Notes: generated from the letters alone by a model not told the origin. Positions 8,373 to 17,460 are shown, numbered from the stretch's first letter. The stretch is 64,000 nt of DNA from Pseudonocardia sp. EC080619-01 (GCF_001420995.1 NZ_CP012184.1:5688501-5752500), one strand, 5' to 3'. Made by a program: numbers and translations.

Positions 8373-9431
8373 GTGCCCGAACACCCCTGCACCGACCCCG
8401 ACGCCATCCTGGTGCTCAGCTTCGGCGGTCCCGAGGCCCCCGACGAGGTCCGTCCCTTCCTGGAGAACGTGACCCGGGGCCGCGGGGTCCCGCCGGAGCG
8501 GCTCGACGCCGTCGAGGAGCACTACCAGCACTTCGGGGGCGTCTCGCCGATCAACGCCCGCAACCGGGAGCTCGTCGAGGCGATCGCCGCCCGCACCGAG
8601 CTGCCGGTGTACTTCGGCAACCGCAACTGGCACCCGTTCGCCGAGGACACCGTCCGTGAGATGGCCGGGGCGGGCGTCCGGCGGGCACTGGTGTTCGCCA
8701 CCAGTGCCTACGGCGGCTACTCGGCCTGCCGGCAGTACCACGAGGACATCGCCCGGTCCCGCGACGCGGTCGGCGACGTGGCACCGGAGCTGGTGAAGCT
8801 GCGGCACTTCCACGACCACCCGGACTTCGTGCGGGCCAACGCCGACGCCGTCCGGGCCGCGCTGCTGGGCCTGGACGACGACCAGCGCGAGCACGCCCGC
8901 CTGGTCTTCACCGCGCACTCGATCCCGAACTCCGCCGACGCGGCCGCGGGCACCCCCGCCGAGGGCGGGCACCGCTACTCCCGCCAGGTCGCCGAGACGT
9001 CGGCGCTGGTCGCGGCCGAGCTGGGTGTCGACGACTTCGACGTCGTCTGGCAGTCGCGGTCCGGCCCGCCGCAGGTGCCGTGGCTGGAGCCCGACATCGT
9101 CGACCACATCGACGACCTGCACGCCAAGGGCGTCCCGGCGGTCGTCGTCGCGCCGGTCGGGTTCGTCTCCGACCACGTCGAGGTGATCTGGGACCTCGAC
9201 AACGAGGCCGCCGAGCGGGCCGCGGAGCACGGCATGGGCTTCGCCCGCGCCGCGACCGCCGGCCCGGACCCGCGGTTCGCCGACATGGTGATCGCGCTGG
9301 TCCGCGAGCACACCGACGGCGCGGACGCGCCCCGGCTGGGCGTCGTCCCCGCCGCCGGGTGCACCCGCGACGGCGCGCCGTGCGCGGTGGACTGCTGCGT
9401 CCCGCAGCGCCGTCCGGCCCGGCCGAGCTGA
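8373..9431 (+). CDS. hemH: Ferrochelatase (coproporphyrin III type, [2Fe-2S])
   Basis: This 352-residue enzyme inserts iron into the porphyrin in heme synthesis; in actinobacteria the substrate is coproporphyrin III, so the name cpfC also applies. The active-site pair is His182 (TAHSIPNSAD) and Glu270 (GFVSDHVEV). Cys119, Cys330, Cys337 and Cys341 or Cys342 match the [2Fe-2S] ligand pattern of the mycobacterial enzyme. It follows inhA as in mycobacteria (mabA-inhA-hemZ). Confidence 0.95.
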   Translation: MPEHPCTDPDAILVLSFGGPEAPDEVRPFLENVTRGRGVPPERLDAVEEHYQHFGGVSPINARNRELVEAIAARTELPVYFGNRNWHPFAEDTVREMAGAGVRRALVFATSAYGGYSACRQYHEDIARSRDAVGDVAPELVKLRHFHDHPDFVRANADAVRAALLGLDDDQREHARLVFTAHSIPNSADAAAGTPAEGGHRYSRQVAETSALVAAELGVDDFDVVWQSRSGPPQVPWLEPDIVDHIDDLHAKGVPAVVVAPVGFVSDHVEVIWDLDNEAAERAAEHGMGFARAATAGPDPRFADMVIALVREHTDGADAPRLGVVPAAGCTRDGAPCAVDCCVPQRRPARPS

Positions 9432-9441
9432 ACCCGGGCCG

Positions 9442-10080
9442 TCAGGCGCGCACGATGCGGGCGAGGTGCGCGGGCACGTCGACCCGGGTGCCCGCCGGCT
9501 CGCCGTAGGACGCCGCCAGGTCCGGGGTGACGACACCGCGGTAGGTGGTGCGGCCGACCGACTCCACCGACCAAGCCGGCCCGGTGAAGGCGGTGCGGAT
9601 CTCCGACTCGTCGATGACCGGCCCGAACTCGGCGTCCGCGCCGGTCCGGGCCAGCGCCAGGAGGTGCACGACGCCGCCCGGCCGCACGATCCCCGCGAGC
9701 CCGCGGGCGTAGCGGGCCTGGTCGCCGGCGTCGAACACGTGGAACAGGGCACTGTCCAGGACCGTGTCGAACGGCCCCAGCCCGGCCGGGTCGAGGGCGT
9801 CGGCGACGGTGAACCGGGCGGTGACGCCGGCCGCCGCGGCGCGGGCCCCGGCCCGCTCCACGGCGGCGGCGGAGCCGTCCGCGCCGACGACGTCGTACCC
9901 GCGGCGGGCCAGCAGGATCGTGTGCTCGCCGGTACCGCAGCCGAGGTCCGCGACGGCTCCGGTGAAGGCGCCCGCGTCGGCGAGTGCGACGACCGCGGGC
10001 TGCGGCTCGCCGATCACCCAGGGCGGGTCGCCGTCGCGGTAGGCCTGCTCGAACCGGGCGACCGGCGGGGTGACGTCCAT
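9442..10080 (-). CDS. Class I SAM-dependent methyltransferase
   Basis: This 212-residue Rossmann methyltransferase has the SAM-binding motif I VADLGCGTGEHTILLA around residues 43-58, an acidic end of strand 2 (VVGADGS), and DTVLDSALFHVF as motif IV. GAGGAGGA precedes the ATG. It resembles small thiopurine/tellurite-type methyltransferases, but the substrate is unknown. It is convergent with hemH (10 bp apart) and opens the accessory block. Confidence 0.88.
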   Translation of the reverse strand: MDVTPPVARFEQAYRDGDPPWVIGEPQPAVVALADAGAFTGAVADLGCGTGEHTILLARRGYDVVGADGSAAAVERAGARAAAAGVTARFTVADALDPAGLGPFDTVLDSALFHVFDAGDQARYARGLAGIVRPGGVVHLLALARTGADAEFGPVIDESEIRTAFTGPAWSVESVGRTTYRGVVTPDLAASYGEPAGTRVDVPAHLARIVRA

Positions 10081-10217
10081 GGTGTCCTCCTCCTCGAACG
10101 GATCCCGGCCAGCCTGCGAGCTGAAGCCGGGTCGAGGTCAAGTCGCCGGGTGACGACCGCGTAACCGTTTGCGTCTTCCATTGCCTTTTGTCCGTCTTTC
10201 GGGTGAGGTGCCGGATC
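10081..10217. other. Divergent intergenic region, methyltransferase / symporter
   Basis: These 137 bp must hold the promoters of both flanking genes. The part at 10165-10200 is the least GC-rich stretch nearby (TTGCGTCTTCCATTGCC) and is the likely promoter of the symporter. No clear palindrome was seen. Confidence 0.3.
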
Positions 10218-11825
10218 ATGACGACAGTGCTTCCCCCGGGTGCGGCCACGAGCTCTCCACCCGCCGACGTGCTCGCCGCCGCCCCGCCACCGGCCGGGGT
10301 CCTCGAGAGCATCGAGAACGCCGTGAACACCGTGTTCGACCCGATCTCCTCGGGTCTGTCGAGCATCGTGTTCTACGAGGTGACCGTCTTCGGGATCAGC
10401 TTCCCGTGGATCGTGGCCTGGCTGATCCTCGCCGGAATGATCTTCACCGTGTACTTCGGATTCGTGCAGTTCCGGAGCCTGGCACTCGCGGTGCGGATCG
10501 TGCGCGGCCGCTACACCCGCAAGGACGAGCCGGGGGAGATCACCCATTTCCAGGCGCTCGCGTCAGCGCTGTCCGGGACGGTGGGGTTGGGCAACATCGC
10601 CGGTGTCGGTGTCGCGGTGACCATCGGCGGCCCGGGTGCGACGTTCTGGATGATCGTCGCCGGGCTGCTGAGCATGGCGACGAAGTTCGTGGAGTGCACC
10701 CTCGGCGTGAAGTACCGGGAGATGCACGCCGACGGCACCGTCTCCGGCGGACCGATGCACTACCTGCGGCTCGGTGTCGCCGAACGGATCCCGAACGGCT
10801 TCGGCCGGGGGCTGGGCAAGGTGCTGGCCGCGGGTGCGGCTGTCATGATCCTCTTCTTCGGCGTGGCCGGCGGGAACATGTTCCAGGCCAACCAGACCTT
10901 CGCCCAGCTGCGCGAGGTGACCGGCGGCGAGTCGGGGATGCTCGGCAGCAGCGGCGCCGCACTCGGTTTCGGCGTGCTGCTCGCGCTCGTGGTCGGCGCG
11001 GTCGTGTTCGGCGGGATCCGGTCGATCGGCGCCGTGACCGGCCGCCTCGTCCCCGCGATGGCGATCATCTACGTGGCGGCCTGCCTCGTGGTCATCGCCG
11101 TGAACATCGCCCAGGTGCCCTCCGCGATCGGGCTCATCCTCGCCGGTGCGTTCAGCGCCGAGGGCGTGGTGGGCGGCGCGATCGGCGCGTTGATCGTCGG
11201 TTTCCAGCGGGCGGCGTTCTCCAACGAGGCCGGACTCGGATCGTCCCCGATCGCGCACTCCGCCGTGCGGACCCGCCACCCGGCGACCGAGGGCTATGTG
11301 GCCATGATCGAGCCGCTCGTCGACACCGTGCTCATCTGCACGATGACGGCGCTGACCATCGTGATCGCGGGTACGCCGTTCTGGGCGGAGGCCCGGGCGA
11401 CGGCGTTCGCGAGCGGCGGCGACGACGTACCGGACGGCGTGCTCGTGACCTCGGACGCGTTCGCGACCGTGCTCCCGTGGTTCCCGTACGTGCTGGCGCT
11501 GGCAGTGCTGCTGTTCGCGCTCTCGACGATCATCACGTGGGGGTACTACGGCCAGAAGGCCTGGACCTACCTGTTCGGGAAGAGCCAGGTCAGCGAGCGG
11601 ATCTACCAGACCGTCTTCTGCCTGTTCGTGATCGTCGGTTCGGTGCTGACGCTGGGCAGCGTGCTGGACTTCGCCGACGCCGTCCTGTTCCTGCTGGCGG
11701 TCTTCAACATCATCGGCCTCTACCTGCTGGCCCCGATCGTGAAGCGTGAGGTGCGCGCCTTCCGGGAGCGGCTGCGGCAGGGCGAGATCACCGAGGTGGA
11801 GCCCTCCGAACGTTCCATGCTGTGA
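10218..11825 (+). CDS. Alanine/glycine:sodium symporter (AGCS family)
   Basis: This 535-residue protein has about 11 hydrophobic segments. AGCS signatures are present: SGTVGLGNIAGVGVAVTIGG around residue 117, and NEAGLGSSPIAHSAV around residue 337. The family imports alanine or glycine with sodium. The ATG at 10218 has GGTGAGG 9 nt upstream and is preferred to a TTG at 10188. The ~40-residue soluble N-terminus, rich in Ala and Pro, is longer than usual. The substrate is by family only. Confidence 0.92.
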   Translation: MTTVLPPGAATSSPPADVLAAAPPPAGVLESIENAVNTVFDPISSGLSSIVFYEVTVFGISFPWIVAWLILAGMIFTVYFGFVQFRSLALAVRIVRGRYTRKDEPGEITHFQALASALSGTVGLGNIAGVGVAVTIGGPGATFWMIVAGLLSMATKFVECTLGVKYREMHADGTVSGGPMHYLRLGVAERIPNGFGRGLGKVLAAGAAVMILFFGVAGGNMFQANQTFAQLREVTGGESGMLGSSGAALGFGVLLALVVGAVVFGGIRSIGAVTGRLVPAMAIIYVAACLVVIAVNIAQVPSAIGLILAGAFSAEGVVGGAIGALIVGFQRAAFSNEAGLGSSPIAHSAVRTRHPATEGYVAMIEPLVDTVLICTMTALTIVIAGTPFWAEARATAFASGGDDVPDGVLVTSDAFATVLPWFPYVLALAVLLFALSTIITWGYYGQKAWTYLFGKSQVSERIYQTVFCLFVIVGSVLTLGSVLDFADAVLFLLAVFNIIGLYLLAPIVKREVRAFRERLRQGEITEVEPSERSML

Positions 11826-11837
11826 GGGCCCGGCCCG

Positions 11838-13043
11838 TCACCGGTCCGGTCGTGGATCGGTGACGAGCCCGGTGACCAGGTCCGCTGCGCTCCCGGACCG
11901 GGAGCGCAGCGACCGGTCGTAGTGCCGGGTGGTGGCGATGCTGGCGTGCCCGACGTCGGCCTGCACGTGCTGGATCGGGGCGCCCGCCTCCAGGGCGAGG
12001 GTGACGTAGGCGTGCCGCAACGTGTGCGGATGTATCCGCTCGGCGACGTCGGCGAGCGCGGGCCCGGCCGCCCGGGCGATGCGGCGCAGCAGATGGTGCA
12101 GGTCGTGGCGCGAGCAGCGCCCGCCGTCGCGGGTGGCGAGCAGCGGTGACCGGCGGTCGGCGGAGCCACGGGCCGGGAGCGGGTCGCCGTACTCCCGGTC
12201 GCGCAGCAGCAGGTAGCCGGTGAGGGCGTCGATCGTGGCGTCGCCGGGGAAGACCTCCCGCACGGTGCCGCCCTTGCCCCGCACCCGCAGCAGCCGTTCA
12301 CCGCCGGAGACGACGAGATCGTCGCGGTCGAGGCCGGTGATCTCGGAGATCCGCAGCCCCAGGCAGAGCAGCGCGACGAAGGCGACGGCGCGGGCCGCGT
12401 ACAGCTCGCGGTGCCGGGTGCGGTTCGGAAGGTCCGCGGCGGCCGTCCAGAGCTCCCGCACCTGGCCGGCGGTGAGCCGGATCGTCGGCGACGGGTCGCG
12501 GGACGTGCCCGCCAGTCCGAGCCGGCCGCGGTGCAGCGCGGCCGGGTTGCCGCCGAGCACGCCCTCCTCGGCGAGGAACGCGTAGAACGCCGACACCGTC
12601 GACAGCATCCGCGCGCGGGTGCGCTTGCCGGCGCCCGCCGCGTCCAGAGCGTGCAGCCAGGTCGTGACGTGTGCGGCCGTCACCGCACGCGGGTCGAGCC
12701 GGTGACCTGCGCACCACCGGAAGAAGGCGAGGCGGTGCAGCCGCCCGCGGCGGGCCGGCGGGGGAGTGCGGCCGTGCCCCGGCCGTTCCGGCCGCGGCAC
12801 ACCGGTGACGGCGTCGGCCCACTCCGGGGGCAGGCCGAGCGCGTAGGCGTAGGTGCGGCGGGTCTGGGCCGTCCCGTACCCGGCGAGCCAGCGGGCGACG
12901 AGCGTCCGGAGCTCCGCGGGGTCGTCGACGCCCGGCCAGTCGGCGCCGGCGCCGTCGTCGTGCGGGCCGGGGACCTCCGGGGCCGGACGCGCGGGCAGCG
13001 CGGTGAGCACGGTCAGCGCGGCGGACGGGGTGGGATCGGCCAT
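11838..13043 (-). CDS. Tyrosine recombinase / phage-type integrase
   Basis: This 401-residue protein has an N-terminal SAM-like core-binding domain (HRLAFFRWCAGHRLDPRAVT region) and a complete catalytic domain: Arg in LGLRISEITGL, HPHTLRHAYVT giving H-x-x-R, His in VGHASIAT, and the nucleophile Tyr in TTRHYD. It is longer than XerC/XerD (about 300 aa). There is no excisionase, replication gene, phage gene or tRNA beside it. The ATG at 13043 is chosen; an upstream GTG at 13172 would add 43 low-complexity residues. It probably is a relic or solitary integrase. Confidence 0.9.
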   Translation of the reverse strand: MADPTPSAALTVLTALPARPAPEVPGPHDDGAGADWPGVDDPAELRTLVARWLAGYGTAQTRRTYAYALGLPPEWADAVTGVPRPERPGHGRTPPPARRGRLHRLAFFRWCAGHRLDPRAVTAAHVTTWLHALDAAGAGKRTRARMLSTVSAFYAFLAEEGVLGGNPAALHRGRLGLAGTSRDPSPTIRLTAGQVRELWTAAADLPNRTRHRELYAARAVAFVALLCLGLRISEITGLDRDDLVVSGGERLLRVRGKGGTVREVFPGDATIDALTGYLLLRDREYGDPLPARGSADRRSPLLATRDGGRCSRHDLHHLLRRIARAAGPALADVAERIHPHTLRHAYVTLALEAGAPIQHVQADVGHASIATTRHYDRSLRSRSGSAADLVTGLVTDPRPDR

Positions 13044-13294
13044 CGGAGGTGATGCTCCCACCGGTCGCGCGCCGGCAGGTGTTCCCACGCCCGGGCCGGG
13101 TCCGTGATCCGTGAGGACGGCGGAGGACGGGGTGATCGGACTTTCGGCCGAGCCCCCACGGCCCGTTTCCACCGGACGGCCGATCCGCGCGCCCGGGCGC
13201 GCCGATCATGCTGCGCGGGTCCGGTCACCGTCCGAACGGGAGAGTCCATCGTGAGCCGCACCGCCGTCCTGCCCGTACCGGGGGTGGGCGTCCC
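13044..13294. other. Divergent intergenic region, integrase / DUF418
   Basis: This 251-bp region separates the integrase from the DUF418 gene. No duplicated attachment-site core was found by eye. A 15-codon reading frame (13251-13298) occupies its right end. Confidence 0.3.
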
Positions 13295-13298
13295 GTGA
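13251..13298 (+). CDS. Possible 15-codon leader peptide before DUF418 gene
   Basis: GTG at 13251, preceded by GGGAGAG, opens MSRTAVLPVPGVGVP and stops at 13298. Its TGA overlaps the GTG of the DUF418 gene (GTGA), which itself has no good ribosome site. Translational coupling is inferred; nothing proves expression. Confidence 0.3.
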   Translation: MSRTAVLPVPGVGVP

Positions 13299-14260
13299 GC
13301 GAGCGGCTGCGCGTCCTCGACGTCCTGCGCGGAATGGCGATCGCCGGGATCGTCCTGGTCAACGTGCCGGACATGCTCCTGCTCGATCCGGTCGGGGCCG
13401 GGTCGGCGCCGCTGCGCACCGGGCTCGACCTCCTCGTGCAGGGGCGCCTCGTCCCGATCTTCGAGGTGCTGTTCGGCGCCGGGATGTTCCTCGTCGCCCG
13501 CTCCGCCCTCGACCGCGGCCGCTCGCCGTGGCCACCCCTGCTGCGCAGGCTGCTCGCCCTGCTCGGGATCGGTCTGCTGCACCAGCTCGTGTATCCCGGT
13601 GAGATCCTCACGGTCTACGCGGTCGTCGGGCTGGTGGTCCTCCCGGTGGTCCTCCTGGTGCCCCGCGCGGTCCAGCTCGCCCTGGGGGTCGTGGCCACGG
13701 CCGTCGTCGTCGCCGTGGCGGGGAGCTCGGTGCTGGAGACCCCGGGCCTGTTCCTGATCGGTGCGGCCGGTGCGGCCTACGGGGTGCCGGCCGTGCTGGA
13801 GCGGGCCGGGCCCCCGGTGTGGTGGGCCATGGCGATCGCCGTGCCGGTCGCCGCTGTGGCGCTGTACCTGCAGATCCTCGAACCGGGCGACCCTCGCTTC
13901 ACCGTCGCCGGCGGCCGGGCCGGGTTCGCGCTGGCGGTCGTGTACGTCCTGGCGGTTGCGCTGGTCCTGTCCGGTCCGCTGCGCCGGGCGGTGTCCGCGG
14001 TGTTCGCCCCGCTCGGCCGGATGGCGCTGACCTGTTACCTGACGGCGTCGCTGGTCGTGGTGCCGGTCGGAGCCCTGCTCGCGCTGCCGGGATCCGGGAA
14101 CCTGCCCGCGGCACTCGGGCTCGCGGTCGCCGTCGTCACCGCGCAGTCCGTGGCCTGCCGGTTCTGGCTGCGCCGGGCGGACCAGGGGCCGGTCGAGTGG
14201 TTGTGGCGGGTGGTGACCTGGGGCTCGTGGCGGCGGACCACGACGGCGCCGTCGTCGTGA
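13295..14260 (+). CDS. DUF418 family membrane protein
   Basis: This 321-residue polytopic membrane protein has the family start RLRVLDVLRGMAIAGIVLVN and the DUF418 C-terminal signature GPVEWLWRVVTWG. About eight hydrophobic segments are visible. Members are of unknown function and related to acyltransferase-3-like membrane proteins. GTG at 13295 overlaps the stop of a possible leader peptide. An upstream GTG-like start would add only Arg/Pro-rich residues and is less likely. Confidence 0.82.
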   Translation: MSERLRVLDVLRGMAIAGIVLVNVPDMLLLDPVGAGSAPLRTGLDLLVQGRLVPIFEVLFGAGMFLVARSALDRGRSPWPPLLRRLLALLGIGLLHQLVYPGEILTVYAVVGLVVLPVVLLVPRAVQLALGVVATAVVVAVAGSSVLETPGLFLIGAAGAAYGVPAVLERAGPPVWWAMAIAVPVAAVALYLQILEPGDPRFTVAGGRAGFALAVVYVLAVALVLSGPLRRAVSAVFAPLGRMALTCYLTASLVVVPVGALLALPGSGNLPAALGLAVAVVTAQSVACRFWLRRADQGPVEWLWRVVTWGSWRRTTTAPSS

Positions 14261-14269
14261 GTCCGGGTC

Positions 14270-15301
14270 TCAGACCTCCCGCCAGGCCCTGGCGATCAGT
14301 TCGGTGGACCGCAGCCGGTCCTCCAGCGTCGGCGCCACCGTCTCGACCACCAGCTCGTCGGCCTCGACGGCGTCGACGATCGCGGCCAGCCGCTCGGCCA
14401 CGGCGCGCGGGGTGCCGGTGACCCGGGTCCGCAGCCGGTCCTCCAGGGCGACGGCGTCGTCGGTGTCCAGTGGCGGCATGAGGGCGCGCTCGTCCGCCGT
14501 CGGGTGGTAGGACGGCCCACGGTCCCGGTCGAGACCACGCAGCCAGACGTCGTACCCGGCGGTGAGATCAGCGGCCTCCGCCCCGGTGCGCGCGGCGAGC
14601 GCCGACACCGCGACGGCCACGTGCGGCCTGTCCCGGTACGGGCCGGGGGTGAACCGCGCGCGGTAGTCGTCGACGGCCTCGAGCGCCGTCGTCGGGCGGG
14701 CGAAGTAGGCGATGCCCAGCGGCAGTCCGGACCGCGCCGCGTAGCCGGAGCTCTCCCCGGCCGCCGTCGCGTGTACCCAGACCTGCGGCGGGACGGCGTC
14801 GAGCAGTCGCACCGGATCGCCGTGCAGCCCCGGCTCCTTCCCGTCGAGCAGCCGCAGCAGCTGGTCGCAGCGCCCGGAGAAGGTGCCCAGCCCGCGTTCC
14901 AGGAGCCGGGCCTCGACCCGGGAGCGGTCCTGGTCGCCACCCACGGTGCGCGGGATGCGGTCGGCGTCGGACCGGCCGAGCCCCAGGTCGGTCCGGCCGC
15001 CGGAGAGCGCGGAGAGGAGCAGCGAGTCCTCGGCGAGCCGCAGGGGCGGGTGGTGGGCGACCGGTGTCGCGGCGACGCCGAGGCGGATCCGCCCGGTGCG
15101 GGCGGCGAGGTGCGAGAGCAGGACCATCGGGCTGGTCGAACCGAGTCCGGGGGTGAGGTGGTGCTCACCGACCCAGTAGCGCAGCAACCCGAGCGACTCG
15201 GCGTGCTGGGCCATCGTGATCGCGCCGTCGACGACGTCGGCGGCGGACCCACCGGGCCGCACCGGGGACAGGTCCAGGCAGGACAGCGGGATCGTGGACA
15301 G
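14270..15301 (-). CDS. LLM class flavin-dependent oxidoreductase (luciferase-like)
   Basis: This luciferase-like TIM-barrel protein uses reduced FMN or F420. Motifs include RYWVGEHHL near the N-terminus, LGRSDADRIPRT and the SGYAARSGLPLGIA region. The first ordinary start, GTG at 15262, would omit the family-typical N-terminal strand; the 13 codons before it encode LSTIPLSCLDLSPV, which matches the usual N-terminus. I therefore place the start at the CTG at 15301, with GAGGAG 5 nt upstream, giving 343 residues. The oxidised substrate is unknown. Confidence 0.85.
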   Translation of the reverse strand: MSTIPLSCLDLSPVRPGGSAADVVDGAITMAQHAESLGLLRYWVGEHHLTPGLGSTSPMVLLSHLAARTGRIRLGVAATPVAHHPPLRLAEDSLLLSALSGGRTDLGLGRSDADRIPRTVGGDQDRSRVEARLLERGLGTFSGRCDQLLRLLDGKEPGLHGDPVRLLDAVPPQVWVHATAAGESSGYAARSGLPLGIAYFARPTTALEAVDDYRARFTPGPYRDRPHVAVAVSALAARTGAEAADLTAGYDVWLRGLDRDRGPSYHPTADERALMPPLDTDDAVALEDRLRTRVTGTPRAVAERLAAIVDAVEADELVVETVAPTLEDRLRSTELIARAWREV

Positions 15302-15602
15302 CGGTGCTCCTCGGGCGGCCGGGCGCGGGGTGCGGTGGCACGGACGGCAGGCGAATCCTGGGCCCGCACCCCGGCGGGGTCAATCCGGCGGACGGAGCCA
15401 CGTGGGTGCCGCCGGACGCCACTCACGGGGCGCGGCCTCACGGCCCCCGATCAGCATGGTCGCAGGGGCGGCCGGGTACGGCCCCGCCGGGGGAGCGGCC
15501 CGGACCGGCGCACGGTCTCACCCGCCGCAGGTGATCCGCCGACCCGGTGGGCCGACCACGATGACCTGCGACCGGACCGGGTTCGGCAGCGGAGGGGCCG
15601 GT
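15302..15602. other. Divergent intergenic region without recognised gene
   Basis: These 301 bp separate the luciferase-like gene from the small membrane protein. They contain the ribosome sites of both genes (GAGGAG for the left one, GGAGGGG for the right one). An in-frame ATG at 15561 could extend the right gene by 14 residues. No terminator or strong palindrome was seen. Confidence 0.3.
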
Positions 15603-16127
15603 ATGGACGCGATCCCGAGCGGCCACGGCGACGTGGCCCCCGCCGGTGAGCTCGGACCGCTCGCCCGGGCCAGGGTCCGGTCCCTGCTGACCGGGTCGAT
15701 CTTCGCGATGGCGGTGCTCGTCTACCTCGGTGACCGGGAGACGACGCTGGTGGCGGCGGTCGGCACGGTGGCAGGCACGGGTCTGGTGGTCTTCTTCGGG
15801 GAGGCGTACGCGGGTCTGCTCTCGGCCTCGCTCGCGTCGGTGCGTGCGGTCCCGTGGACCGAGGTGCGGGACGAGCTCGGTGCGAGTTCGGCGGCGGCGG
15901 CGCCCGGTGTCCTGGCGGGGGGCATCCTGTTGCTCGTGGACCTGGCGGGTTCCACCGTGCAGACCGGCATCGACATCGCGTTGTGGGCGGGCGTCCTCAC
16001 GCTGACGGTGTGCAGCGTCCTCGAGGGCCGCGGCTCGCACCGGCCACTGCCGGTCCGGATCGCTGCCGTCGCCGGCTCGGTCCTGCTGGGCATCGGAATC
16101 ATCGTCCTGAAAGCCGCACTCCACTGA
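15603..16127 (+). CDS. Hypothetical membrane protein (174 aa)
   Basis: This unrecognised protein has a ~30-residue soluble N-terminus and four or five hydrophobic segments (SIFAMAVLVYLG, VAAVGTVAGTGLVVFFG, VLAGGILLLVDLAG, GIDIALWAGVLTLTVCSVL, and AGSVLLGIGIIVL at the end). The layout is like many actinobacterial VIT-domain-like or small integral membrane proteins, but I do not recognise it. GGAGGGG lies 5 nt before the ATG. Confidence 0.65.
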   Translation: MDAIPSGHGDVAPAGELGPLARARVRSLLTGSIFAMAVLVYLGDRETTLVAAVGTVAGTGLVVFFGEAYAGLLSASLASVRAVPWTEVRDELGASSAAAAPGVLAGGILLLVDLAGSTVQTGIDIALWAGVLTLTVCSVLEGRGSHRPLPVRIAAVAGSVLLGIGIIVLKAALH

Positions 16128-16128
16128 C

Positions 16129-16194
16129 GGTGATCACGGATCGGGAAGCAGGGTGGCCGTATGCGGCCGGTTCCCTTCCCGATCCGTGATCACC
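16129..16194. terminator. Bidirectional terminator with 19-bp perfect stem
   Basis: GGTGATCACGGATCGGGAA (16129-16147) pairs perfectly with TTCCCGATCCGTGATCACC (16176-16194). The 28-nt interval folds into a second stem, GGCCG-TATG-CGGCC. It lies between convergent genes ending at 16127 and 16204, so it can serve both. Confidence 0.85.
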
Positions 16195-16203
16195 GGGGTC
16201 CGG

Positions 16204-17439
16204 TCAGGCGGGGCCGAAGCGGAATGCGGGGTGGGTGCCGGTGGCGGTGAAGGGGTGGAGGATCCGGGTCACCTCCGTGCGGGCCGTGGCGGGGTCCACC
16301 GCCCCGTCGCCGAAGGGGGCCAGGGCGTTCACCAGGTACGCCGCGTCGCGGCCCCGCACCGAGTCCGGGACCCGCGGGGCCCGGCCCGCCGCCCCGCCGA
16401 GGTGCCGGATCCCGGTCACCGCCATCGGGCCGGTGCGGGTCGCGACCCGGTCGAGGGCGGCCGGGTCGAGCCCGTCGACGAGGACGCAGTCGCCCAGGTA
16501 GGCGTGCGGGAACTCCGGCTCGGCGTACACCCGCGCGGAGTCGACGGGATCGAGCGGTCCGACCGTGTCGTCGTCCCAGCCGACGGCCGCGCGCAGCGGC
16601 GCGAGCCACCGGTCGGCCTCGGCGGTCGTCCCGCTGACGGTGACGCCGACCCGCAGCACCCGGCGCCCGCGCAGGTGCGGCGGCAGGAACGGCAGGTCCG
16701 GGTAGGGCACGACCGAGACGCCGGACGTCACCGCGTCGGGCAACCCGGCCGTCCACGAGGCCCAGGCGTGCAGCGGAGCCGGGTCGCCGGGCTCGTCGGC
16801 GGGGCCGAGGACCGTCACCAGCCCGCCACCGGTGAGGGGGTCCGCGGGGAGCAGGCCGATCGTCACCGCGGTCACGACCTCCCCGGACCGCGGACCGGTC
16901 CCGCGCAGCCGCGTGAAGACCTCCCCGCCCGTGACCTCGCGGACGCCGTCGCGGTCCACCACCTCGATCGACCGCACGTGGTCGGCCGCCCAGCCGTCGG
17001 ACCGGACGGCGAGGCCGAGACCGCCGCCGGACAGGTACCCGGCCACCCCGACCGACGGGGCGCTGCCGCTCGGCGCCCGCAGGCCGTGCGGTGCCGCCGC
17101 GGCCGCCACGTCCGCCCAGGTCGCGCCGGCCCCGACCCGTGCCGACGCCGTCGCCGGGTCGACACCGACCCCGCTCATCGCCGAGGTGTCGAGCAGGACC
17201 CCGCCCGCGGCGGGGACCCGGAGCCCGTGGCCCGACGCGTGCACCGTCACCGGCGCGCCGTGCCGGTCGGCGACGTCGAGCACGGCGGCGACGTCCGCGG
17301 GACCGCCGGCGGCGACGGTGACCTCGGACCGGTGCGCCGTCCCGGTCTGGAAGCAGGTGCCCGGCGCGGCGCCGGTGACGACCCGGCCGGTGACGCGGGC
17401 GGAGAGAGCGGTGTGCAGGGACTGTGTCGTCGTGGTCAT
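16204..17439 (-). CDS. FAD-binding oxidoreductase (PCMH/VAO family)
   Basis: This 411-residue protein has a PCMH-type FAD domain: VTVHASGHGL (the region where the family attaches or contacts FAD), LDTSAMSGV, and PSGSAPSVGVAGYLSGGGLG. The C-terminal half is a substrate domain resembling berberine-bridge-type oxidases. A -10-like CAGGCT lies 7 nt before the ATG at 17439. The LysR gene is divergent, 71 bp away, and is its likely regulator. The substrate is unknown. Confidence 0.87.
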   Translation of the reverse strand: MTTTTQSLHTALSARVTGRVVTGAAPGTCFQTGTAHRSEVTVAAGGPADVAAVLDVADRHGAPVTVHASGHGLRVPAAGGVLLDTSAMSGVGVDPATASARVGAGATWADVAAAAAPHGLRAPSGSAPSVGVAGYLSGGGLGLAVRSDGWAADHVRSIEVVDRDGVREVTGGEVFTRLRGTGPRSGEVVTAVTIGLLPADPLTGGGLVTVLGPADEPGDPAPLHAWASWTAGLPDAVTSGVSVVPYPDLPFLPPHLRGRRVLRVGVTVSGTTAEADRWLAPLRAAVGWDDDTVGPLDPVDSARVYAEPEFPHAYLGDCVLVDGLDPAALDRVATRTGPMAVTGIRHLGGAAGRAPRVPDSVRGRDAAYLVNALAPFGDGAVDPATARTEVTRILHPFTATGTHPAFRFGPA

Positions 17440-17460
17440 GGCAACGAGCCTGCGACGCCG

